Assembly (NCBI GenBank): GCA_020740775.1
Contig: JAHEWK010000001.1
Span: 4,278,001-4,342,000, forward strand
Direction: 5' to 3'
Origin: Ilyonectria destructans
Taxonomy: Eukaryota; Ascomycota; Sordariomycetes; Hypocreales; Nectriaceae
DNA length: 64,000 bases
The position numbers were made by a program, and so were the translations under genes. Shown in pieces: positions 33,949-44,731 of this stretch. Under the pieces are notes generated by a model. It had not been told where the DNA came from, did no database searches, and saw only the letters and a program-made list of their open reading frames with translations. Numbering within the stretch: position 1 is the first letter of the stretch; every line of letters starts with the position of its first letter.

Positions 33949-34911
33949 CTAGTAGCCGTCACCCGCACCCGCACCATTGTGACCAGCCTGAGAGCCGTAC
34001 ATGTAATTAGGGTCGGCACCACCCTCGACGCTGTTGGCGCCTTCAGCACTGGGGAACTCGGCACCACCCTCGCCCTTTTCGCCGCCCATCATGGGTCCTG
34101 GCCAGGCAGTGTTCTCCAGGACCCTGTCTCGGTTGGACTGGTTCTGTTGCTGCATTCGAGTGTCAGGACGGAGCATCCAGGGGCGTTTCGGGTTTAGGCT
34201 TGACATACCTCACGGTACTTGGAGAGATACACCTTGAGGGCCTCGGCGTAGTTTTCGAAGCCGAGCGAGGTCATGGCGAAAAGAATGTCCTCGCCGTTAA
34301 CGGTCTTTCGCTTCTCCTGTTGGCACTTCTCCGACGCTGTGCAAGATTAACTGGTCAGCGTGCTGCACATGAGAAGCATGGCTGAGCTCGATGCACGTAG
34401 ATGCACCGCCGAAAGGGAAGAAGAGCCTCAACTTACCCTCGCTGGTGATGAAGGAGATGAACTCGCTAACGCACTCCTGCATACACTCCTTGGCCTCTTT
34501 GGCGATCTTGGCATTCTCAGGGAGAGCATTCTTCATGATGCGGGCCACTGGAGCAAAGTTGCGAATATTAGCATCAAGCTCATCAGATTTGTCGACCTTG
34601 AAGGCGCGAGGCGCCTTTGGTGACTTGGAGGACGAATCGCAAGACATGGACGACCAGATCTGCAGGGCTAACAGGCTGAGACGGCGAGCATCTCGTGCAG
34701 AAGGACGAACAAATCACGACGAGGCGTCGGGGGGGATAGAGGACCTACCATTGGCTATGGGCAACCACCGATCCTGCTCTTTCACGCCTTCGAACTCATA
34801 GCCCGAGGCGGCACCCTGTGGGTCTTGTTGATCATTCATTTGTGCTTCCTCGTCGGGTGACGGTGCACCTTGGTCAACCTCCTTGGGAGGGGATTGGGGG
34901 GAATCCGACAT
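33949..34911 (-). CDS. hapC: CCAAT-binding complex subunit HapC (HAP3 / NF-YB)
   Basis: Four exons (34911-34749, 34547-34437, 34336-34209, 34149-33949; introns 201, 100 and 59 nt) give 200 aa. HapC is the NF-YB histone-fold subunit that dimerises with HapE (NF-YC) and recruits HapB to CCAAT boxes; in fungi the complex also governs iron and redox responses through HapX. The core runs from [18 protein letters not shown] through [20 protein letters not shown] and [20 protein letters not shown] to [17 protein letters not shown], essentially the universal NF-YB signature. The conserved Cys residues used for redox control in Aspergillus HapC appear in ECMQEC and EKCQQ. The C-terminal tail is Gly/Ala-rich. 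All exon phases match. Confidence 0.96.
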
Positions 34912-35238
34912 ATTTGGCTACCTGCAGCGGCTGCTAGCGTCCTTGTAAAATGCTTCGGGCTGGCACAGCTGGGCCTCGAGATGATGTGTCCCCAGGCCAC
35001 GTCGCAAATGGTAGGGCTTGCAAGCGTCGGGGAGGGGTCTTCCAGCTGCAGTGCTGCGTCAATCCTGACTGCCGGCGATGGCTCTTAGTCGCTCACGCTC
35101 GCGGTCCCTGGCCCGGGATTCTGGGGCTATGACGCCGGTGCTTGGGGCTTGGGGGTGTGTGCGTGGGAAGCAAGGCGTGGTTGTTGTGGGTGAGGATAGG
35201 AAGAGCAGGCGGGGGAGGGGTGGGCCCTGGGGCGGCGC

Positions 35239-35276
35239 AAGTCAAGTCAAGTCAAGTCAAGTCAAGTTAAGTCAAG
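35239..35276. repeat. (GTCAA)n pentanucleotide array
   Basis: Seven consecutive GTCAA units, one changed to GTTAA, lie about 330 bp upstream of the hapC start. Confidence 0.9.
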
Positions 35277-36075
35277 CGAGGACCAAGACCAAGGCCTGTC
35301 AGTATGTGCGTGTGTGTGAGTGTGCGTGGTGGCAGGGTGTGGACGGATCGCACAACGTCGACGTTGACAAGGCGAGGGAGGAGGTGGTTGTAGGCCAGAG
35401 CTAGGCCGAGGCGAGGAAATGCGTTGGAGGCAAACACGAACGCAGACGCGCAGGCGCAGACGCAGACGGGAGACAGCACGGTTGGACGAGGGACTGTCGT
35501 TGTGCCTCTTCTTGGTCAACGGGCCGGGGCGGCGCGACTGGATGCGCAGCGCCGGGGGGGTAGCTTTTGGAGACTGGGTTACACGAGGTCGCAAAGCGTC
35601 TCGTTCGCCAATGGGTCCCGGGGCTGCAAGATCGGGTCAGAAGGCTTTTCGACTGGGTTGGAACTGGGCTGGGCTGGGGGGAGGGTGAGGATGAGGGTGG
35701 TGGGGAGGAGTGCAGAGGGCGCAAAGCGCAAAGCGAAAAGCGAAAAGCGGAGAGGAGGGAGAAGCTGGATGGAGGCGGGAACGCGAGAATGGCGAAGAGC
35801 GTCTCACGTTGTTGTCGAGGCTGCGGGTGCGAGTGCGGGAGCGGGTGCGGGCAGAACGGGGGCATAGGCAGGGCGCAGAGAGGCCAGAGGCAGACGGCCA
35901 GACAGCCAGACAGCCAGACGAACAGACGAACAGAGATGGACTCACAGTCAAGTCAACAGCCAAGAGGGTGTCTGAGTTGTTCGTTCGAGGTCGCAGCACC
36001 GTCCGCGAGGTGCATATGTGGAGTGTAATTCGACGTGGGGTTTGCAGGAGGGAAAGAAATCCGGCCCAAACCAAG

Positions 36076-36133
36076 GTCCAAGGTGCAGTCCAAGGTGCGT
36101 GCGGTCCAAGGTGCGTGCGGTCCAAGGTGCGGT
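36076..36133. repeat. Short tandem repeat, unit about 16-17 nt (GTCCAAGGTGCGTGCG)
   Basis: Four copies of GTCCAAGGTGC, two of them followed by GTGCG spacers, occur in tandem. They explain the recurring short peptides in nearby open frames. Confidence 0.85.
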
Positions 36134-39100
36134 CAACAAAAGGTTGTCGTCTGGCGGAGCAACAGCAACAACGCGCTGCCAACACGCTGCCCAAGCCGCC
36201 TACAGCCTGCTCTTCCAGCGCTATGCGATGCCCAAGGCCGCCCCCAAATAACCCCAAACCAGGTACAAGCAGCGCTAATTCTATCGATAACTCCCGCCAG
36301 CCTAAGCCCTATGGGGACATGGCCCAGCGCTTGTGTGGTCCATGAGCACCAAGCTGCCGCAAGCTTGCCTAGGGAACATCCATCCATGGATCCATAGGGC
36401 CAGCACGTTGTAAACACCCCCCGCCCGCGGCAGCGCGTTGAGAGATGTTGAGCGAGATCTTGCGCGGAGGATGCAAATCATCCAATACATTCCACTCCGC
36501 CGCACAGCGCTATTCATGTGCGCCATCTGCGATGCGAGCTGTATTAAATCCCCGACTCCTTCGACTCTCCCACGGCAGCGGACAGCTACCGACGGGAACC
36601 CCGAAACAGAGCTAGCCAAAGGTCCTCCGTCAGCTCGCAGCACTTGGTGCAAGCACTCCCCCGAAGGAGGTCTCGGGCCGCATTGTACCAATTGTCCATG
36701 GTGCACCAAGGAACACACAACCCCCCGGCGGTGTGCCGCAAACTCTTCAGCTCCGAGAGTGTTCCCATAATAGCTCCGGGGGATTTGTGATTTGGAGTTG
36801 CAACCAATTCCTTGACCAGGTTGCAGAATACGTACACGGTGTAATCTCTGTTAATAAACAGCACGCCGGAACTCGTCCACCAAAGAGGCGTCGAGGCGTC
36901 GCCCCGTCCAGGCACTCGATCAGTGACGATGCTCTCCGCCATGGCGGTACTGGGAGGGTGGGCCACGGCCGCTGCTCATTTGGCAATTGCCATCCCGTCT
37001 TCCCTAGTCCTCAAGCCACCTGGAACGTGTGTTTGCCAGCACAGGAACAGGATAGCTCCGGGTGGGCAGACTCCGTCAGGCGCCCGTCCAGGCTGGATGA
37101 GTGGACGGCCAGCACCTGTCATGAAGGGACCAGGGCCTCGTGGCAACCACCAGTGACGGAATGCCTCCGCCCATAATCTGGCCCAACAAGGCAATTGTAG
37201 ATTCGACCGATGCTGGCTTAGCTACTGAGATTTGGCGAGCCAGACAGCTGTCTCGTAGGTAAAGGTCTGGTAGGTTGATGGGATATGCATATGCCCAACT
37301 AATAAGCCCCAACATAGCACTCGGCGACATTCAGCGCCGGTTGAGGGCAGGCTGCATACCCAAAGCAAGTACCTGCCTACCATGCATCCGTATGGAGGTG
37401 CTACGCAGATAGGTAGTTGGCCGTTTCTCAGGCCCACCCGCAGCGAACGCACATATCGGCATCAAGCCACGAGGCGGCTGGCTGCAATCACCGTCGGCCA
37501 ATCGACCAGCCGAGCCGTGGTCAACCGTCAACCAGCATCGCCTGATTGGCAACAGACTTAAACACAATTGCGCATATTCACCTCGAAGCCGCCAAGCCAG
37601 AGTCTAAGCCTAACTTTGCACCTTCGTACGTCTGCTGGAGATTGCTTTATTTACACTACACTGTAAGTCTGTAACTTGGCCCCGGCGCGTATCGACATGA
37701 TCCCACGTCCGGTCCCAATCACACAAGTAGAGGGGGTATGGCTATGAGGAGGCCTCCTCGGGGGTCACCATGGGCCTGCAGCAACTCAAAACACGACCAG
37801 CAATGGTTTGTGAAATGGCCTGGCATCAACATCATCATTCACCATCGTCATTGGGACCCAACCGGTAGCTGCCTTGATATCTGTCCGGCCGAGCTAAGCC
37901 TGTCTGGTCGACTCACAGTTTCAGCGCATGTATGTAAGCCCGGAGAACGACGGCTTGCTGCTGACCCGATGTTAGCTGGCTGGCTGGCTGTATGTGGCAT
38001 TTTAGGAAGGGCAATCAACTGATGTCGCCTAATTGATAACCCTTGACGCGGAAGACGACGCCCGACTTTCACTGCCAAGGTAATTCCAGGCAACGTCTCT
38101 CGTATCCGACTTCATTGTCCCAGCTCTTCCATCAATCAGAGACGGCCTTTGTAAGACGCTCGTAAAACATCCCATCAACTTCCCTGCATAGCGAGGTTGT
38201 CAATCCCCCAAACACATTCACATCGATTTCCCCCGCTCTCTGACCTACCGAAGCGAGTGAGCCCGTCTTTGTTCCCCTCAGCCATCGGCCATTCCGGGAT
38301 CCAGGGTTGATTGGGCTCGAATACATGCTTCCAGAAGCCATCTTTCGGAAGCTAACCTGCATGCATCAGAACCCCCTACATGCTCATGGAGGGGGGGGCG
38401 TGCCCGTGGCCGCAGCCACTCACACGCATGCCACCCAACCTCGACTGTCTAGATATGCATCACCAGTCGATCTCTTGCCCGTTGCTAGAACCGAATAAAT
38501 GACCTCCCCACGAAGAAAGGGAGGATGGCTTCCTATCTAACAACCCCATTGTGCGCGGCTCTTTAAAACTCAGTCACGTCATACATATTCATTCCTAACC
38601 AAGGCGCATGCATGCTGGCAGAGTCGCCCTGCTCGGATAACGATCTAAACATTTCCAGCCTCAGCTCGAGGTGGTGGGTGGGTGTCATGGATGGAACAAT
38701 GCCAGTTGTCCATCGTTCTATCTGCGGCGTCGCTGGCATTGCAAGAGTCCCTCGTCCGCCTCAGAATGCATGTCTCCTTGCGGCATAAAGCCAACAAGGC
38801 TTGTCCGTCTAGCTGAGGCCTGGGAATCAACATAGCCGAGACAAGAGGCATTTTACAGGACATGGCCAGCATGTACAATCATGGCGCCTTACCTTGCGCC
38901 TTCATGTTGGGGTCCGTCTGGCTGGCAAGCCTCGTCACATCGGAGCCTTCTCGCCCAGCCACATGCATGCGAGACCCCACCCTCGTCCTCCCAAATGGTG
39001 TCCTGCACGTCAATGAGGTTTGAGGTTTTGGGACTTTATGCGGTTGGGCATTGAGACGCCCTTGCCGCCAGGCCCCACTGCATCCAAAATGTACAACGCA

Positions 39101-39436
39101 TCAACACCATCTTCTGGCCCGTCTCGCCCAATGTGCGTTGCCGGCAAGCATGACATCAGAACATCATCAGTATCGAAGCGTAAGTCTAGTCGAATGAGGG
39201 TGTCTTCCAATGTGCTGGGTATTTCCATGATGGGGAGCAGGGGCCGCCTCTCCGTCTACCTCTCCACTCCGTTCTTTGACGGGCCTCCATCAGCGTCCGC
39301 ATGAGGCTGACCCCAAGGCTGAATCCCTTCTCTCCTACCTCCATCACAGGAGCGGGGCTCGTAGTAAGACAGTATGAACAAAGGAGTGAAACGCTAAACT
39401 CCAATCGACTTTTCATTTTGGTTTCATTAAATCTCA

Positions 39437-40086
39437 TTATTGCTGCACTACCTGCACATTGTTCTTTTTCTATTTCAGAGGAAGTTAGCAACTTGCATTA
39501 TGAATCAGGAAACGGTTAAAGATGAATAACCAACCTTCCACTTCTCCAAGTCGTCCTGCTTTGTCTTGTATTGCTTGACGAGGTCGTCCAGAACCTTTCT
39601 CAGGCCGTCCTGGTTCGTCTTGAGTGCAGGCACGACATCCTGGACGGTCCTCTCGACGAGCACGCCGTTAATGAGACGGAAACACTTGCGGTCCCCAGAG
39701 AGGGGTTCCAAGGTTTCCAGGACAAGCCTAGCATTTGAGAGTTAGAATGAGCGGTGTAAATCCTTCGAAAGCGGTGAGGTTGCCAGGATATGGCATGACA
39801 GAACCATGGTTTGGCCACCCCGACGTCATGGTGGTTGCTTCTGTGCTAGACAGTCCGGGGGAGGGTGATGGTAGCGAAGGGGGTACATACTTGTGCTCCT
39901 CAGCTTCCTGCTCGATGTCACCGATTCTCTGGGCGATCTGCTGAAGCGTGTTCTTGTAGTTTGAGTAGGTCACCTGAAGGTCTGGCGCGGATGTGAGTCT
40001 AGAGGCGGCGGATGAGAGTGAGCGGCGCGCGAGATGTGCGCGGACTCACCTTGCTGCTTCTTAGAAGAAACCTGTGGTGACGACAT
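39437..40086 (-). CDS. Prefoldin subunit 2 (GIM4)
   Basis: Four exons (40086-40050, 39981-39891, 39727-39535, 39469-39437) give 117 aa, close to yeast Gim4 (111 aa). Prefoldin is the hexameric jellyfish-shaped chaperone that delivers nascent actin and tubulin to the CCT chaperonin; subunit 2 is a beta-type member. Two coiled-coil helices flank a beta hairpin: LQVTYSNYKNTLQQIAQRIG, then LSGDRKCFRLINGVLVERTV and LVKQYKTKQDDLEKWKKKNN, ending in QVVQQ. The last exon encodes only ten residues before the stop, and all phases are consistent. It shares a 348-bp divergent promoter with CMC2. Confidence 0.95.
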
Positions 40087-40434
40087 GACGGCGAGCTTTA
40101 GCGGACAAGAAGACTGGAACGTGGCGGGGATGGTGGCGGTGGGTTGCCCGCGATGTCTTGTGCCTGGAGCTTTTGGAGGGGATTCAAAGTTGATAATGGA
40201 CTGCCCCTCCAAATTCCAAATGCCAAATCGGCGCTTTGGCTGCCCGCCGACGCTGTGGGCAGTGGGCACGCAGTGGGCACTGTGGCCAGCGTCGCTAACC
40301 TCCCACGTGGTCCGAGCGTTTCGAGATGCTACCCACTCAGCGTCGCCGGGTATCGAATTTCTCCAGCGTATTATCGCACGATCAGATCAGGCGCAATCAA
40401 TTCCTCTATTACAATTCCAACCGCCATCGCAATC
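40087..40434. promoter_or_regulatory. Divergent promoter prefoldin 2 / CMC2
   Basis: 348 bp between two outward-facing genes. A palindromic E-box CACGTG lies at 40304-40309, about 125 bp upstream of the CMC2 ATG. A short GCAGTGGGCAC repeat precedes it. Confidence 0.55.
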
Positions 40435-40735
40435 ATGCATCCCCATCTCCATACCAAGAACGCCCTGGGTATGTCCCGCCTCAAATTGCGTCGAGTGTCC
40501 CTATCCTCATGACTAACTTGCTGCCCTCTCAGCCTGCGAAGATGTCATCGCCGTCCTCGAGGAGTGCCACGCCAAGGGCTTCATGCACAAGGCTGTCGGC
40601 AGCTGCAACGATGCGAAGGAGAAGGTGAACCAGTGCTTGCGCATTGAGCGATCCAAGATTCAAGCCGAAAACCGAAACGCCGCCCGGGCGAAGCGAGACA
40701 AGATCAAGGACGCCCAGAAGGAGCTGGGACTATGA
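40435..40735 (+). CDS. cmc2: COX assembly mitochondrial protein CMC2 (twin CX9C)
   Basis: Two exons (40435-40468 and 40533-40735, 64-nt intron) give 78 aa. The start MHPHLHTK resembles the MHPQL start of the family. The twin CX9C motif is complete (C13-C23 and C36-C46), which marks import into the mitochondrial intermembrane space by the Mia40/Erv1 disulfide relay. Cmc2 takes part in cytochrome c oxidase biogenesis and copper delivery. The C-terminal tail ([20 protein letters not shown]) is a basic helix longer than in yeast. It is convergent with the TMEM14 gene, 277 bp away. Confidence 0.93.
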
Positions 40736-41012
40736 AAGCCCGGAACGCACCACGGCACCTGCGAGATGACCGAACCGTACCGAATCGCCCGCGCATCGAT
40801 CGTTCCGACTTTGTACACTACATGGCTGGCGTTCAGGGGACAGTTGGAAACGAAAGATTGGGGTGGTCGTGGGATCGGCTGTGTAATCCACGGCCTCCGA
40901 TCACAACGGCATTGAGACGATCCCCATTCCAAAATGTACAATTCACGAGGAACGATTATTCTTTTTAATTCACAGTTGTGTATTATTCTACCAATCCATC
41001 CCTGCCAACAAC

Positions 41013-41456
41013 TTACGCCTGACGGCGCAGGGCAGTGCCAAAGGTGAGGAGGCCAATCGACGAGATGACACTGAGGACAATCGGGACGGGCTTCCTCAGA
41101 CGGATAGCACGAGGGAAGGCCGAGGCACCCAGGACAACGGATGCGAGCAGGCACAGTTCGATGCCATAGGACTGTCGGTTCTGGATGCGCCATGCTCCGA
41201 GGGTGTCTAGCCAATGGTCAGTGTTTGTTGGGCATGGAGCTCAACACGGGGAACGTACACAGGAACCCAACGCTGCAGCCAGCAATGATGGAGGGCAGGG
41301 AGCCTGTTTTCACATATCCCATAGTACCGCCGCCTGCGGTCAAGGCACCGAGGACGTAGCCAATCATCTGGAGATTCGTGGTGTCGGCCTGTCCAGCATG
41401 AGCATACGCACCATCACAGAGCAAGGGAGATGGTGCCGATTCATCGGACCTACCAT
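41013..41456 (-). CDS. TMEM14-family small membrane protein
   Basis: Three exons (41456-41454, 41388-41259, 41206-41013; introns 65 and 52 nt) give 108 aa. The first exon contributes only the ATG codon: CAAAATG is followed directly by a GTAGGT donor. The protein has four hydrophobic helices; signature blocks are MIGYVLGALTAGGGTMGYVK, GSLPSIIAGCSVGFLYTLGA and LASVVLGASAFPRAIRLRKP, as in Tmem14/UPF0136 proteins. Animal TMEM14C acts in the inner mitochondrial membrane in porphyrin transport for heme synthesis; the fungal role is not established. No other in-frame ATG lies upstream of the conserved region, and frame plus splice consensus support this unusual start. Confidence 0.9.
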
Positions 41457-42736
41457 TTTGAAGGAATCGGTTGGGGCTTTGAATCAATCAGACTGTTCAG
41501 GGGTTGTAGACTTGGTATTGGGCTTGGTGATGAAAGCAGGCCATACGTGAGGTCATGCAGTCGTCGACAAGTAGCTCGGATCTCGCGTTTACCTGTACAG
41601 GAAGAACCGAAGCTTCTCGGTGTTCGGATGAACTTTGGGTGTTCGGCGTGCTGGATCCGGATGCCGATTGGTGGCATCGCTCAATGCTCGGTGTGGGGCC
41701 CGCTGGAGCATGCGGAGAAGACTCCAGCCCCCACAAGTCCCGAGGCCGGCACTTGCACGCATATCTAAACAGCAACATACAAATACGGCAGCAGGCAACA
41801 AGACTCAGCAACTTCACTGATGGGCAAACCTTGACTAGACCTGCAGATTGCATATTACCGAACATATCTGATACCTAGGTTCATGAGAGTGGCAATCGGT
41901 CTCCGCCCAGGCGGAGAACTTTAGCGCCTTTCAAAATTGCTCTCCCAGATGGATCCTCCGTCACCAAAGCCTCATTGTTTTGACACCAGGTTCGCTGATG
42001 GTTCAGAAATTCGCCAGGGTCTTCATCTGCATTCTTGAGACAGTTCTCATATCATAAGAATATCGTGTCGACTCACAATAGCGCCTTTGTCAATAGTTAG
42101 CTCGTTTAATTCTCCGGGTTCGTGTTGAGGTATGTTAGGGACGTAGGGCTTTAGTTAGGCTACGTACGGCACGTTGGGCTTCGGCTTTCTAATAAATTAC
42201 ACCCGGCGAGATTAGTTTTATCCTCAGACATTGAGTTCTGAGAAGAATAGATTGGGCTTACGACCAACTGCTCTCGCAGTTACTGAGGTTTCCAACGTAT
42301 GTTAGTTTCATGCATGAATCCAATAGGGGCATCCGGGTTTGACACACGGCAATCTTGGCCATTGCTGCCTAAATGGTTTCAGTCAAAATCTGTTCCCATC
42401 ATATAGCCTGTGGGAAGTCTAAATTTTTAAACTGTTCATACCTCGCGTGTTCCCTCCTAAGAAAGATTAGCAATAGGAGATCTACATGTATGCCAGACAT
42501 TTCAACTCACCTTGGGGGTGTCCGGCCTGGGCTCTTTGGGAGCCAGCTTAACAGTTTGCTTCACGTCATTAGTACTGCACACCTTGGGAGGTGATCATAT
42601 TCTCATTACCTGGCGCTTTGGGGGGAGGGCTGGGTAGTGCCCTTGGCGGCGGTGGGCGCCTAGACAACCCGATTCTCGTTCTGTAGAGCATATCAGCTTC
42701 GGTTGTGTGCGGGTTCACTGCTGTGAAGATTACTTA
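41457..42736. other. Degenerate, gene-poor stretch
   Basis: AT-leaning sequence without an intact gene. On the minus strand, short open segments flanked by splice-like sites (about 42,259-42,370, 42,500-42,560 and 42,600-42,690) may be remains of the zinc-knuckle element to the right, including one reading QTVKLAPKEPRPDTPK. Confidence 0.4.
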
Positions 42737-43099
42737 CTAGCAATGAAGAAGAGGGATTATTCTTCGAAATCGAGAGCCGAACAAGGCATGGCACTGGTTG
42801 GCCCGATGGCCGAAGCCACGACACTTGTAGCACTGGACCTAAGGCCATCAGTCATAATACACTCAAGGTATGATAATCGAGGCCTCATTGGGCAGAGGGG
42901 AGGCTGAAGGGAGCAGGAAACGGTGGGAACTTACCTTGGCGGCGGTGATGAAGGAAGAGTCGAAGGCGGGAGAGGTAGGAAGTTGGTACACCCAAGGGAC
43001 AGCTGGCGACCGGTCGGGTTGAGGACTAACCTGGGGGCTTATTTCCAACACTGTGGGGAGAGAGAACTTAGGGTGAGTCCGCCCCAAACGAGAATGGGC
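42737..43099 (-). mobile_element. CCHC zinc-knuckle relic, probably retroelement gag-like
   Basis: Two open segments (43099-42935 and 42838-42737) join in frame across a 96-nt intron-like gap with GTAAGT and CTTAG ends. The second encodes VQCYKCRGFGHRANQCHALF, a perfect CX2CX4HX4C zinc knuckle, and stops at TAG. The first is Pro/Ser-rich (ISPQVSPQPDRSP). Such knuckles occur in Gag/ORF1 proteins of retroelements and in some cellular RNA-binding proteins. The surroundings are AT-rich and broken, no ATG is found at the head, and no reverse transcriptase or terminal repeat is seen. A decayed retroelement piece is the best guess; a small domesticated gene is possible. Confidence 0.45.
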
Positions 43100-43284
43100 C
43101 TAATGAGAGAGTAGGCATAAGTCGGCTGAGGAGCCGATCGTGGTCTGATAGAACTTGCGGCTAGGAGGAGGGAGGTTTCCCCTAGCTAGATAGAGTCGAG
43201 GTTAAGCCAGCCTCGGCTAGATCTACACAGTCCCTGCCCTACATCCAGTAGATACTCTACACAATTGGCATTCGAAAATGTGAG

Positions 43285-43425
43285 TAAATAGGCATACTAA
43301 TGAAATAATAATAATAAGGTATAAAATAAAATAATAAAGATAAAATATGATAACATAGTAATAATAAATTTATAAAATAACAGTAATAAGGCATAATAAT
43401 AAATAAGATATTAAGGTAAAAGAAC
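43285..43425. repeat. AT-rich low-complexity tract
   Basis: About 140 bp composed almost wholly of A and T with irregular AATAAT/ATAAA words, followed by a CGTCTTCGTAGTTGTCG-rich segment. It lies between the zinc-knuckle relic and the protease pseudogene. Confidence 0.75.
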
Positions 43426-44022
43426 CATCGTCGTGTCGTTGTGTCGTCTTCGTCTTCGTAGTTGTCGTAGAGAAGGAGAAGAAAGCACAGAGTCCCTAGC
43501 CTCTCAGACCCTCCAAGATGTATGCTTATTGTTGGAAATTATACCTGCCTCAATTAAATGTGAGAGCGAAGTTGATTGCTACAGGAAGGAACATTAAAGG
43601 CTTGTGGCTACTACCTACTCATGTGTAAGTCAATGCACCTGACTTAGCTGGAGATAATGACGACACTGAAGTCCGCGAGAAAGGACCGTCATGGGCTCGC
43701 GATATCTCCGTTAACACCAGAATCACAGCACTTCTTCGATTTGCTGTCATGGCTTAGGCGGGAGTTTTTATTTTACCATGTCTATCCCCGAATACGACTT
43801 GTTTTGTCCCCAATCCCCTCTCACCGTCCCGCCCCGTATGAGAAATAATCACGAAATCCAACAGATTGGCCGACGAGGTTCTTCTTGCAAACGTTCTTGC
43901 CGCTTTGGACCATTTGGGTCGATATTGAACTGTGAAACGACTTTGCGGGGGTCAGCACTGGTATAAAATGGACAGTCTTCCCATTCTTCTTCCCTGCAAC
44001 TATCGCCTTCACTGAGCACACA

Positions 44023-44731
44023 ATGGATCTGTTCGAGCAGCCTGGAGAAGCCCCAACCCGATCAGACGTAGATGAGGCGTGGTACTATTACTATGGCATC
44101 TATGGAACTCTTACTGCAAGAACCAGTACGCACAAGTTTACCAGCGATTATTACTTTCCAAAAGAAAAGAGGTTCCTACCCATCAGTCAACATATGATCC
44201 CATCTGCAGGGAACGATCAACTCATCCTAGAGCTTCAGACCGCTCTCATCTTCTCGGTTCCTTCCATTACGAGGCGTGGTTTCTCTAGCTGAGACCCTTC
44301 ACAAGTCATTTTTCGTTGGAAAATACGGGGCGACAACTGCTCTCACCTTCGGCATGACGAACGAAATCAAGACTATCTTTCGAGCACCATCGATGGGAAG
44401 AAAACTAATTGTCTGGGAGTTGACTGTGATAAGCTGCCAGCGCTCGGAGAAGAAGCCATTCTCACAACCTGGTGGCTCGGGAGCGGCTGTTTTCGACCTC
44501 GAGGGCCGTGTGGTTAGTCTCTTGAATGGCGATGATGAGCATAGAACACGGTTACCCACTCACCGATGCTGCAAACACCATAGTGGCACAAAATCTGATC
44601 CGTCAATGGATGACCTGTCAACAGGGTTCCAGTTATATGAGAAGGGCACTGACTTGACGTTTGTTAGCCCAATTAATGCCGTGTTTGATGATATCGAGCT
44701 TTTCACAAAGTCAAAGTCAAGCCTAGTATGA
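44023..44731 (+). pseudogene. Internally deleted, frameshifted trypsin-like serine protease-fold gene
   Basis: A TATA-like TATAAAA and a plausible start (cacacaATGGATCTG) precede a frame of 89 codons (44023-44292). It carries the N-terminal signature of a fungal protein family (EAPTRSDVDEAWYYYYGIYG, TSDYYFPKEKRFLPIS). From 44276 a second frame carries the C-terminal part of the same type of protein (GKYGATTALTFGMTNEIKT, QPGGSGAAVFDLEGRVVSLL, DLTFVSPINAVFDDIELF). The middle of the protein, where such proteins have the TCRHVV-type His segment and the acidic residue, is absent. The usual GDSG around the catalytic Ser is GGSG. I infer a large internal deletion plus frame change. I could not find an intron that rescues the reading frame. 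Confidence 0.7.

Larger units (their letters stand above)
34912..39436. other. 4.5-kb gene-free stretch upstream of hapC
   Basis: No frame here shows family similarity or convincing exon structure. The first kilobase next to hapC is GC-rich and repetitive (GTCAA array, CAGAC-type repeats, 16-17-nt GTCCAAGGTGCG repeats near 36,080-36,133) and probably contains the hapC promoter and leader. The remainder (36.2-39.4 kb) has mixed composition with many short overlapping ORFs on both strands. Confidence 0.5.

Noticed and set aside
35260..36345. Several 100-210-codon frames on both strands upstream of hapC
   Set aside because: Arg/Gln/Gly- or Pro/Ser-rich products that follow the tandem repeats; no family similarity or consistent exons.
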